A stretch of DNA of 32,809 bases, taken from positions 1 to 32,809 of the forward strand of contig SFCB01000218.1 in the NCBI GenBank assembly GCA_004367505.1. Direction: 5' to 3'. A program made the position numbers and the translations under genes. The notes beneath the pieces were generated by a model, which did no database searches, had not been told where the DNA came from, and was given only the letters and a program-made list of their open reading frames with translations. Of the stretch, positions 8,259 to 15,302 are shown piece by piece (the stretch's first letter is position 1; every line of letters begins with the position of its first letter). The DNA is from Chloroflexi bacterium OHK40 (GTDB lineage: Bacteria > Chloroflexota > Chloroflexia > Chloroflexales > Chloroflexaceae).

Positions 8259-8467
8259 CCGTGCCACAAGTGTGCCTGCTGCTCGAAGTACTGCTGCCAC
8301 TTCCGCCGTCAGATCTCAGGCGTGTGTTGGCCCGTATTGCCTACACTCAGCTCCGCAACGCTCGTGCGGCCCGCTCACATCACAAACGCAAGGAGGCCTG
8401 GAGGCAAGACTTCCACCGATGCCCTTCAGAGCGAGCAGGAAAGCCGATCGCTCCGCCCCGTGTCTAG
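8238..8467 (+). CDS. C-terminal extension of the IS701 transposase in the -1 frame, after an A7 slip site
   Basis: Seven A residues at 8238-8244, followed by G, sit at zero-frame codons AAA AAA AGT. Slipping back one base gives LKKKSSELTVPQVCLLLEV and then IAYTQLRNARAARSHHKRK. This matches the usual end of IS701 transposases and stops at 8465-8467. A-runs are used by several IS families for programmed -1 frameshifting or transcriptional slippage. Confidence 0.6.
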
Positions 8468-8498
8468 CCCATCTTGCTGTTCAAGGCGCCTCTTACAT

Positions 8499-8512
8499 CC
8501 CTCGTTGTAGTA
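8499..8512 (-). repeat. Right terminal inverted repeat of the IS701 element
   Basis: CCCTCGTTGTAGTA, the perfect inverse of the left end. It is flanked outside by TTAG at 8513-8516. Confidence 0.93.
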
Positions 8513-8516
8513 TTAG

Positions 8517-9059
8517 GCTACCCTCTTGGAACTAGTTCCCTGTTTATGGCTCCCTTGCCAGCAGTGAGGTAACTATCACCACAAGAAGCGGTGAGGCGCT
8601 GTGGTGCCAACCTTGTCGTCTTCATGGTGACTACCACTCATATGGACCCTGGGCAGAAGGTCACGAAGACCACGCAAAGGGGGCTCCCCTCTGCGATGGG
8701 TCTTTGTTCCACACGAACACCCAAGGGGCGATGACCACGTGTTCATCGTCCCTGGCCGCGAATATGTACCGTTCCGTGTGAGTATCACGAGCATACCACA
8801 CGCGGTCGCAAAAGTACATCCTTTTGCTCAGCAAAGTAGCAGTCACCACCCAGCTTTTCTCGGCCCAGCCAGATCGCCTACCTGCTCTCCGCTGTTCAGC
8901 GCTGTCCTTCTGCTTCGCCACGACATACCCTTCAAGCACCGCGCCTGGCGGCGTCGCTGATGAAGAGGTTCTGTTGGCAGGGCGTGTCGAAGCCGTGGTG
9001 CGGTAGTGACACAGGTGTGGATGCGCGACCGAGGGAGCGTATCCAATGGGGGAGCGACA
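8517..9059. other. Intergenic region holding the displaced LVIVD upstream sequence
   Basis: No convincing gene is seen. A 12-bp perfect palindrome, GGAACTAGTTCC, lies at 8528-8539. Removing the IS brings it to about 40 bp upstream of the LVIVD start codon, so it may be an old operator or promoter element of that gene. A minus-strand frame at about 8661-8960 has plausible composition (RMYFCDRVWYARD) but no credible start and no recognised domain. Confidence 0.4.
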
Positions 9060-9387
9060 ATGAGCAGCGGTATTCGTGTTGTGCTTGCCGCCGACCACGC
9101 AGCGGTTCGCACCGGCCTACGCGAGCTGCTGGAGGCCACCGGACATTGAGGTCGTTGGTGAGGCTGAGGACGGTCAGGTCGCCGTCGAGCTCGCCGAAGC
9201 GCTCCGCCCAGATCTGGTGATGATGGACATCCATATGCCGCGGCTGAGCGGTATCGCCGCAACCCGTCAGATCGCCGCCACCTGACCGGCAGTGCAAGTC
9301 ATCGGCCTTTCCGCCGCGGCCGAGCTGCCCTACGCTCGTGCAATGCGGGAGGCTGGGGCCCTGGTTCTGCTCGACAAGACCAAATAG
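9060..9387 (+). pseudogene. NarL/FixJ-type response regulator receiver, decayed
   Basis: The ATG at 9060 begins MSSGIRVVLAADHAAVRTGL, a receiver domain. A one-base insertion near 9148 moves the match to the next frame, which carries DIEVVGEAEDGQVAVELA and the phosphorylation site VMMDIHMPRLSG. A TGA at 9283-9285 then interrupts that frame. After it comes VQVIGLSAAAELPYARAMRE and the end of the receiver, then a TAG. The DNA-binding LuxR domain is missing. It resembles the intact regulator at 26790-27434 and may be an old paralogue. It is almost certainly non-functional. Confidence 0.85.
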
Positions 9388-9459
9388 AGGGGCGGTCGCA
9401 ATCATTCGTCAGCTCGTCGCCAATCGTCTTTCGTCGATAAACCTGATGGCAGGACAATC

Positions 9460-10461
9460 ATGAAACCGCTCGATCTCCTGATGGTGCTAGCCCTGGCAGT
9501 GATCTGGGGCCTCTCGTTCCTGCTGGTGCGCATCGCGGCGCCGGTGCTCGGCCCACTCGGTCTGGTGGCGGCGCGCATGCTCGTCGCCAGTCTGGCCCTC
9601 CTGCTCTACGGCCGGCTCGCCCACCGACCGCTGCCGAACATCCGCGCGTCCTGGCGAGCCTACCTTGCCCTGGGCGCGCTCAACTCGGTGTTGCCCCTGG
9701 CCCTGGAGGCGTTTGCCGTCGTCCAGCTCAACGCGTCGCTGGTTGCCATCCTGGCTACGACCACGCCGCTCTTCACGGTGCTTGCCGCCGCGCTCTGGCT
9801 CCGCGAACGGCTCACCCTGGCGAATGTGGCCGGCGTGCTGCTCGGGCTTACGGGAGTTGCAGTCCTCGTCGGCGGCGGCAGCCTCCCATCCGGCAGTCAG
9901 GGCGTGGTGGCGGTGGGCGCAGCATTGCTCGCGGCCCTGCTCTACGCACTCGGCGGCATCTACGCCAAGGTCGCCTTCAGGGATACCTCGCCCCTTGCAC
10001 TGGCGATCGGGCAGGAGCTGCTGGCGGGCCTGCTGGTCCTGCCGCTCGTCCTGGCCACCCCACCAGCCGTGGCCCCGACACCCGGAGTCCTGGCGGCAAC
10101 CCTGACGCTGGCGCTGGTGATGACCGCCGGCGGCAACCTGCTCTACTTCGCGCTGATCACGCGGGTCGGACCCACCCGCACTCAGGTCGTCTCGTTCCTC
10201 GTGCCCGTGGTGACGCTGGTGGCGGGCGCACTCCTGCTCGGCGAGCCGGTGAGCAGCGCAAGCATCGCCGGGCTGGCGATCATCTTCGTGGGAGTAGCTC
10301 TTATTGCTCGCCCGCGGCCCGGCACAGTGGTGACGCTCCCGGCCCAGCCCCGCTTTCAGGGGCAGGGGCTGGCAACACCCATCGTCCCCTCGGGGCCGCT
10401 CTTTGACCGGCACAGCCGGCGCCGACTACCGGCGAGGCAGGGAGTGATGGCCAGCGCCTAG
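9460..10461 (+). CDS. EamA/DMT-family transporter
   Basis: The protein has 333 residues and about ten membrane helices arranged as two EamA repeats. The first starts at residue 4 with ALAVIWGLSFLLVRIAAP. The second starts near residue 150 with GVVAVGAALLAALLYALGG. Each has the family hallmark of a conserved helix end (WLRERLT in the first, LLLGEPVS in the second). DMT carriers export or import small metabolites such as amino acids or drugs; the substrate is unknown. A Pro/Arg-rich cytoplasmic tail of about 45 residues is unusual for the family. AGGAC lies about 7 bases before the ATG. Confidence 0.92.
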   Translation: MKPLDLLMVLALAVIWGLSFLLVRIAAPVLGPLGLVAARMLVASLALLLYGRLAHRPLPNIRASWRAYLALGALNSVLPLALEAFAVVQLNASLVAILATTTPLFTVLAAALWLRERLTLANVAGVLLGLTGVAVLVGGGSLPSGSQGVVAVGAALLAALLYALGGIYAKVAFRDTSPLALAIGQELLAGLLVLPLVLATPPAVAPTPGVLAATLTLALVMTAGGNLLYFALITRVGPTRTQVVSFLVPVVTLVAGALLLGEPVSSASIAGLAIIFVGVALIARPRPGTVVTLPAQPRFQGQGLATPIVPSGPLFDRHSRRRLPARQGVMASA

Positions 10462-10581
10462 GCGATTCGGCCTAGCGCACGGGAAGCAATCTGGCCTTGT
10501 GCTACGGCGCGCGACGGCTGCACACTGGATGAAGCACAACTCCTGATGAAACGCAAAGGTATTCCTGCTGGAGGTTTTCCG

Positions 10582-11556
10582 ATGCGCTATACCACCACTC
10601 ATATCGCCGGCGACAATGAGCGGGCGACCCTGGACCGGATATGGGCGGCGTCACAGGAGGCCGACGATCGCGGCTTCCGGCCTCGCGACGGCTGGTGGTC
10701 GCTCAGCGCCTGGGCGGCCAGCGCCACGCTGCTCCTGGCAGATGGTGCGCCGATCGGCGGCCTCGCGGTCAAGCTGGCGCCCGACGGAGCGCTGGAGGCG
10801 CGGCTCGCCCTGCTCCCCGAGCGCCGCACGCCGGAGGCCGCGCGCCGGCTCGTACGCGCGTCGCGGGAAGAGGTGCAGGCATACAGCAGCGCACGCCTCC
10901 GCCTGACCCTCCCCGCCCAGGCTACCTGGGCTCGGGAAGCGGCAGACGCGGCCGGCCTCACCATTGCCCGCTCCACCCTGGTGATGCTGCGACCGGCAAG
11001 CCTCGGCCCGCTGGCCGCGACCGCGGCGCCCGGCGTCGCGATCCGGCCGACTCAGCCGGGCGAGGAGGGGCGGGTGCTCCACGCCCTAAACCACGCATGG
11101 GCCGGAACGTGGAACTTTCGCCCGCTCAGCCGGCGCGCCCTTGAGCGCGACCTTGTCGGGCAGCGCGACGGTTTCCTGGTCGCGGTCAACGCCGAGGGGC
11201 GGCTCGCCGGGACGGTCCACGCCCAGTTCGACCTGACGGGGAAGAATCGAGACGACGGCCCGCTGGCCTGGATCTCCAACTTGACGACCGACCCGGTCTG
11301 GCGTGGCAAAGGCCTTGGTCGTGCGCTGCTCGGCGCCGGCATCGCCGCCCTGCACCATCGCGGCGCTACCTCAGTGATGCTCGGCGTGGACGCTGGGGCA
11401 GTAGCCCCGCTCGCATTGTATCGCTCCGCCGGCTTTGTTGAGGTCGACCGGCTGGAGCTCTGGGAGGCGCAGAGTAAGGCTCACTCAATAGCTGAGGCTC
11501 CACCGCAGCAACGCACCACAGCGGCAGCTAGCCCGATTGCCGCCGTGGTGCCGTAA
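10582..11556 (+). CDS. Tandem GNAT-family N-acetyltransferase
   Basis: The protein has 324 residues from the ATG at 10582, which has TGGAGG 7 bases upstream. The ATG at 10546 lacks such a site. The C-terminal half is a clear GNAT domain: GFLVAVNAEGRLAGTVHA, then LTTDPVWRGKGLGRALL with the acetyl-CoA pyrophosphate loop (RGKGLG), and ALYRSAGFVEVDR at the end. The N-terminal half is a diverged GNAT-like domain without a clear loop. This two-domain form recalls mycothiol synthase and other tandem GNAT enzymes, but the substrate is unknown. It lies about 120 bases after the EamA gene and may be transcribed with it. Confidence 0.88.
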   Translation: MRYTTTHIAGDNERATLDRIWAASQEADDRGFRPRDGWWSLSAWAASATLLLADGAPIGGLAVKLAPDGALEARLALLPERRTPEAARRLVRASREEVQAYSSARLRLTLPAQATWAREAADAAGLTIARSTLVMLRPASLGPLAATAAPGVAIRPTQPGEEGRVLHALNHAWAGTWNFRPLSRRALERDLVGQRDGFLVAVNAEGRLAGTVHAQFDLTGKNRDDGPLAWISNLTTDPVWRGKGLGRALLGAGIAALHHRGATSVMLGVDAGAVAPLALYRSAGFVEVDRLELWEAQSKAHSIAEAPPQQRTTAAASPIAAVVP

Positions 11557-11641
11557 AGGTCATCGCACAAAACTAAGGTCAGCGGGGTGACGAGCGGGTT
11601 TCAACGATCTGTATCCGCAGAAGCGATTATGTGCCCGTCGG

Positions 11642-12874
11642 TCATCCCGGCTCAACGGTCGCTGATTGCTCCAGCCGCTCGCCGCGCAGCGTGATCAGAC
11701 CGATCGCCCCCGAAAGCGTGAGCATCACACCACCGACGTAGTAGACCACCTCTACTCCGGCACGCTCGGCCACCCACCCGCCAACACCGAGCGATAGCAC
11801 CTTCATTACGTTCCACACGACGTCGAGCCAGGTGAACACGCGCCCGCGCATCGCATCTGGCACCCGCCGCTGCACCCAGGTCTGATACACAACCATCCCT
11901 GATGAGGTGTTGAGCCCGTAGATGAACAAGAGCAGCCAGGCAAGCGGGGGCGCAGTGACAACGGCAAGGAGCACATCACCGATGCCGCGAACGACGTAAG
12001 GTCCGAAGAGCCAGCGCGGATGCCCATAGTCCCGCACGAAGAGCCCCAGCAGCACTGGTCCGAGGAGCGCACCGACACCGATCGCGAGGATAAACGAGCC
12101 GAAGCCGCCGGGGGGGAGCGCGTAGTGCTCCTCGGCCAGCACGACCAACAGCGCCGAGGTGGCGCCAACGCTTAACGAGGCGAGGGCTTGCACCGCAACC
12201 AGCCGCGAGACAAAGCGATCCTGCCGTGTGAAGCGCAGCCCATCACGCGCGTCAGCAAGGAACCCGCGCCAGCCACGGGCCTGGATCGGTCGTCCCTGGG
12301 GAACCGGGAGCAGCAGGAGCAGCCCCGCAGAGATCAGGAAGGTGAGTGCATTGAAGACGAATGCCGCCTCTGGCCCAATCTGATTGATCACGCCCAGCGC
12401 GACCGCAGAACCAATGATCTGCACGAACCGCCCCGTAGACCAGGACACCGAGTTGGCAGCGAGCAAATCGTCCGTATCTAACAACGTGGGCAGTGTTGCG
12501 CTCACGGCTGGATTGAAGAAGGCGCCGGTGGCCGTGAACAAAGCGACCACGGCATAGACCTGCCACTGCTCGGTCGTGAACAACAGCGCCAGCACCAGCC
12601 CCGCCCGCACCACGTCGGAAACCACCAGTACCATTTTTCGCGGCAAGCGGTCGATGATAACGCCGGCAACCGGTGCCAGGAGAATGATCGGGACGACCTC
12701 GAAGAAGACCGTGCCCGCTACCGCCAGGCTCGACCCCGTGCGCTGGTATACCCAGACAACCAGGGCGATATAGTGCAGCGTATCGCCGAGATTCGAGATA
12801 AGTTGCCCAAGCCAGAGCGGGAAGTAGCGGCGGTTGCGGATAAGCCGCCCGTAGTTGCTCAGAAGATAGTGCAT
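11642..12874 (-). CDS. MFS transporter, probable exporter
   Basis: The protein has 410 residues from the ATG at 12874 and about twelve membrane helices. It begins MHYLLSNYGRLIRNRRYFPL, followed by WLGQLISNLGDTLHYIALVV. The MFS signature loop appears as GVIIDRLPRKMVLVVSD. It belongs to the drug/siderophore-export type (MefA/MFS_3-like). A longer open frame back to 12976 begins at a TTG inside the -35 box of the gene's promoter and is not used. The gene is read from a MerR-type promoter divergent to the MerR gene, so its expression probably rises when that regulator binds its signal. The substrate is unknown. Confidence 0.9.
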   Translation of the reverse strand: MHYLLSNYGRLIRNRRYFPLWLGQLISNLGDTLHYIALVVWVYQRTGSSLAVAGTVFFEVVPIILLAPVAGVIIDRLPRKMVLVVSDVVRAGLVLALLFTTEQWQVYAVVALFTATGAFFNPAVSATLPTLLDTDDLLAANSVSWSTGRFVQIIGSAVALGVINQIGPEAAFVFNALTFLISAGLLLLLPVPQGRPIQARGWRGFLADARDGLRFTRQDRFVSRLVAVQALASLSVGATSALLVVLAEEHYALPPGGFGSFILAIGVGALLGPVLLGLFVRDYGHPRWLFGPYVVRGIGDVLLAVVTAPPLAWLLLFIYGLNTSSGMVVYQTWVQRRVPDAMRGRVFTWLDVVWNVMKVLSLGVGGWVAERAGVEVVYYVGGVMLTLSGAIGLITLRGERLEQSATVEPG

Positions 12875-12944
12875 ACATTCTCTGTGAGGGCGCACCGCCA
12901 CAACGTCCCCTCGATTCGTTGTGTTGCAAGTGAGCGCCGAAATG

Positions 12945-12976
12945 AGTATAGTCCTTCCCGTTAGCTGGAAGGTCAA
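12945..12976 (-). promoter_or_regulatory. MerR-type promoter and operator for the MFS gene
   Basis: On the minus strand, TTGACC (12976-12971) and TATACT (12950-12945) are separated by exactly 20 bp. Inside the long spacer is the dyad CCTTCC-N8-GGAAGG (12953-12958 and 12967-12972 on the plus strand). A 19-20-bp spacer with such a dyad is the hallmark of promoters that MerR proteins untwist to activate. The MerR gene lies immediately upstream, divergent. Confidence 0.9.
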
Positions 12977-13031
12977 GAGGATTGCCGCCCGCGTGTGGCG
13001 GTGTTAGCGCAGGCCGTAGACCGGGAGGATC

Positions 13032-13499
13032 ATGCAGGGCCAATCTCAAGGAACGAAGCTGCGGATCGGGCAACTGGCCGCTGCTGTAGGCTTGAATCCA
13101 AAGACTATCCGGTTTTATGAGCAGCTTGGCCTGCTCCCCGCGCCACCGCGCACCACTGCGGGGTATCGCCTCTATGATGCAATTGATGTGGAGCGATTGC
13201 AGTTTATCCGTAAAGCAAAGGCGTTGGGATTAAGCTTAACCGAGATTGGTGAAATACTGGCGTTACGACAGTCAGGCACTGCTCCCTGCCGCCTTGTCAT
13301 CAGTATGATCGAACGCAAGCTGGTTGCCATCGCAGCTCAACGCCAGGCGCTCCAGATGTTCGAGCAGGAGTTACAGGTCTTGCGAGATGAGGCTCTGGGC
13401 ACAATGGATCGTGAGGCCCAAACGTGTAGCGTGATAGAGCTCGCAGTAATGCCAGTCCGCACCACCGGTGAATCATTGCCAACTCACAAAGATAGATGA
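13032..13499 (+). CDS. MerR-family transcriptional regulator, heavy-metal type
   Basis: The protein has 155 residues. The winged-helix start is clear: LRIGQLAAAVGLNPKTIRFY, EQLGLLPAPPRTTAGYRLYD, then the second wing and a dimerisation coiled coil (about 83-122). Two cysteines are placed where metal-sensing members have ligands: C86 (GTAPCRLV, before the long helix) and C132 (AQTCSVIEL, in the C-terminal loop). Zn or Pb sensors usually have more Cys here, so the effector could be a monovalent metal, another soft metal or an organic compound. GGGAGG lies just 3 bases before the ATG. It is divergent from the MFS gene and its operator lies between the two. Confidence 0.92.
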   Translation: MQGQSQGTKLRIGQLAAAVGLNPKTIRFYEQLGLLPAPPRTTAGYRLYDAIDVERLQFIRKAKALGLSLTEIGEILALRQSGTAPCRLVISMIERKLVAIAAQRQALQMFEQELQVLRDEALGTMDREAQTCSVIELAVMPVRTTGESLPTHKDR

Positions 13500-13683
13500 T
13501 GGTAGAGTTGGGGAGGACGCATCGGGGTGTGAACCGGTTTTAGCCCCAAGCTTCAGTGAGGCGCACGGCTCGGACCATGTCGTCAGCTGCAGTGTGCGGC
13601 GAAGCCGCATGAGGATCTAGAGTGACAGGACCTCTCAAGGACGAGTCCACGGCCAAGCCCATGCTCGCCGACGCGTTGACCTG

Positions 13684-13797
13684 GTGGGTCACTTGCCACA
13701 CTCATTGCCATTGGTTGTAATGCGTTGCTGCATCAGCGCCCAGCGCTGGACCAGAACGTGGAACTGGTTACGGCTATGTACGTGATAAGTGACCCAC
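13684..13797. repeat. Short 114-bp sequence bounded by an 11-bp inverted repeat
   Basis: GTGGGTCACTT at 13684-13694 and AAGTGACCCAC at 13787-13797 are perfect inverse complements, 92 bp apart. It lies between the MerR gene and the IS5-type remnant, with no coding sequence inside. It may be a small non-autonomous element or part of a decayed IS; no target duplication was recognised. Confidence 0.4.
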
Positions 13798-13859
13798 TAG
13801 TCCCAGAAACTGCAGCCCGCCTCCTTGATGGCCGCGAGGCCCGGGTACCAACACCGGGG

Positions 13860-14170
13860 TGACTGAGCTTGTCGGGGTCTTTTGAGGCGTACCAAGCGGC
13901 AATACTGTCCTGGTCGAACCAGAGGGTCAGGCTGCCGCGTTTGACGAGTGTTTGGTTGTACTCCTTCCAATTGCGCACGCGGTAGGGCGCCTTGGCTGGC
14001 GGGGCGGTTTGAGGACCGGCAGCCGCAACCTCGGCTGAAACCCGCGCCTGATCGAGCTGGGATTGAGCGAGCAGGGCATCAATGTTTTCGTCAGTCTCGC
14101 CGAGAACCTTCAAAAGTGCAATCTGCTCATCGCGGCTCATTCGACGTAGCTTCTGACGCTGCTGGCCCAT
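13860..14170 (-). pseudogene. IS5-type transposase, N-terminal fragment
   Basis: GGAGG precedes the ATG at 14170. The first ~100 residues include an Asp/Glu-rich helical leader and then YRVRNWKEYNQTLVKRGSLT and LWFDQDSIAAWYASKDPDK. This block is typical of the start of IS5-family transposases, which then continue with the DDE core. Here the match ends after SKDPDK near 13870; the rest of the frame (to 13733) is unrelated Arg/Ser-rich sequence. All catalytic residues are missing, so the fragment is inactive. Confidence 0.8.
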
Positions 14171-14360
14171 TCGCTCCTCCTACGACTCTTCCATCACCCT
14201 TTCCACTATACCCACCTGCTACCGGTTATGCAACAACACCGGCGAGAAACGATCATCGTCTATTTCCGCCGCCCTTGGTTTGAAGGGAAGCCCTCTGCCG
14301 GCTACCTCGACTGCCAAAGCTTCAGGAAGCGCTGGAGCCAGCGGGAGCGCCCCTTTTCCC

Positions 14361-14389
14361 TTGACAAAAACAACGGCGACCAATAGGCT
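14361..14389 (+). promoter_or_regulatory. Possible promoter for the AraC gene
   Basis: TTGACA at 14361-14366 is followed after 17 bp by TAGGCT at 14384-14389, about 60 bases ahead of the AraC start. The -35 is perfect and the -10 is weak. The rest of 14171-14450 shows no convincing gene. Confidence 0.4.
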
Positions 14390-14450
14390 GTGGTAGGGGC
14401 GGGTATCTCGCCCGTTGTCGCCTAGCTGGGTGACAAAGCGAATATAAACG

Positions 14451-15257
14451 ATGATGGCGCAGATTGAGCAGTGGCCAGGCCCCGCCCAGCTTTTCCTCTG
14501 GCATGGACAGGCCCTCTATATCGGAAGGAGTCCGTCCTCCACCTTCCACCAGCATCTCGCACTGCAGATCGGGGTGGGCCTCGGACAGCCGATATACATC
14601 CGTACCAAGGAGACAGCACCGTATCAGCCGGCGCAAGGCTTTCTTGTCCATCCGCACACGGCGCATCAAATTGATGCCGCCGACGTACCGGCACTTTTTA
14701 TCTGGACCGAACTTCTTCCGGCAGGGCCCTTGATGAGTATGGAAGATGCGTACGCAGGGATCGTGCATCTTGAGCCCTCACTGGTAGAATTCCTGCTCCG
14801 GCCACTACGCGCCGCTGAGCAACAACCACTGGACTGCGCAACCGCACGCCTTCTGCTTGAGCACGTCGTAGATACGCTGCTGCCGAAACCCAATGAGCGG
14901 CCACTGATCGACGAGCGTATTGCGGCGCTGATGCGGGCAATCGAAGAAGGGTTTTTCGAAGAGCACAGCCGCCCAATTACACTCCTTGCGCGCACCCTCC
15001 ACCTTTCACCAAGCCGTCTGCGCCATCTCTTCCACGCCCAGACTGGCCTGGCGCTCCAACGCTACATCCTCTGGCACCGCCTCCTGCGAGCGCTCCGATA
15101 CAGCGCCAGCGCATCATCGTTGACAACGGCGGCCCACGATGCAGGCTTTGCCGACCTCGCTCACTTGAGTCGCGTATTCCGTGCGACGTTCGGCCTCACC
15201 CCCTCAGAAATCTTCAAAGATAGCCACTCCGTTCAAGTCACGCCCTGTCTCCTCTGA
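14451..15257 (+). CDS. AraC-family transcriptional regulator
   Basis: The protein has 268 residues. Residues 1-110 form a cupin-like sensing domain (FHQHLALQIGVGLGQ, then GFLVHPHTAHQID). The last ~95 residues hold the two helix-turn-helix units: ITLLARTLHLSPSRLRHLF, then LTTAAHDAGFADLAHLSRVF and FGLTPSEIF, the AraC/XylS signature. It probably controls the membrane protein that starts 46 bases downstream and the sulfite-oxidase-like gene. The inducer is unknown. No strong ribosome binding site is visible; ATG at 14451 or 14454 are both possible. Confidence 0.9.
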   Translation: MMAQIEQWPGPAQLFLWHGQALYIGRSPSSTFHQHLALQIGVGLGQPIYIRTKETAPYQPAQGFLVHPHTAHQIDAADVPALFIWTELLPAGPLMSMEDAYAGIVHLEPSLVEFLLRPLRAAEQQPLDCATARLLLEHVVDTLLPKPNERPLIDERIAALMRAIEEGFFEEHSRPITLLARTLHLSPSRLRHLFHAQTGLALQRYILWHRLLRALRYSASASSLTTAAHDAGFADLAHLSRVFRATFGLTPSEIFKDSHSVQVTPCLL

Positions 15258-15302
15258 TAACCTGCAGCATGTGAGATGTTGCAGAGTGAGGAGGCTCGCG
15301 CC

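Larger units (their letters stand above)
6939..8512 (+). mobile_element. IS701-family insertion sequence, complete, 1,574 bp
   Basis: The ends are a 14-bp perfect inverted repeat: TACTACAACGAGGG at 6939-6952 and CCCTCGTTGTAGTA at 8499-8512. Directly outside both ends is TTAG (6935-6938 and 8513-8516), a 4-bp target duplication that fits the YTAR target known for IS701 elements. One transposase gene fills the interior. Intact repeats, target duplication and gene suggest a recent insertion. Confidence 0.93.

Noticed and set aside
6954-8300. Long minus-strand frame opposite the IS701 transposase
   Set aside because: It is a shadow of the plus-strand gene; no ribosome site or known domain.
8661-9098. 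Minus-strand frame upstream of the receiver pseudogene
   Set aside because: Some protein-like stretches, but no credible start, ribosome site or known domain.
12875-12976. N-terminal extension of the MFS protein
   Set aside because: It would begin at a TTG that is part of the -35 box of the MerR-type promoter; the normal MFS start is MHYLL at 12874.
14228-14386. 52-residue plus-strand ORF (MQQHRRETIIVYFRRPWFEG and on)
   Set aside because: Plausible composition but no ribosome site, no known family, and it overlaps the likely AraC promoter.
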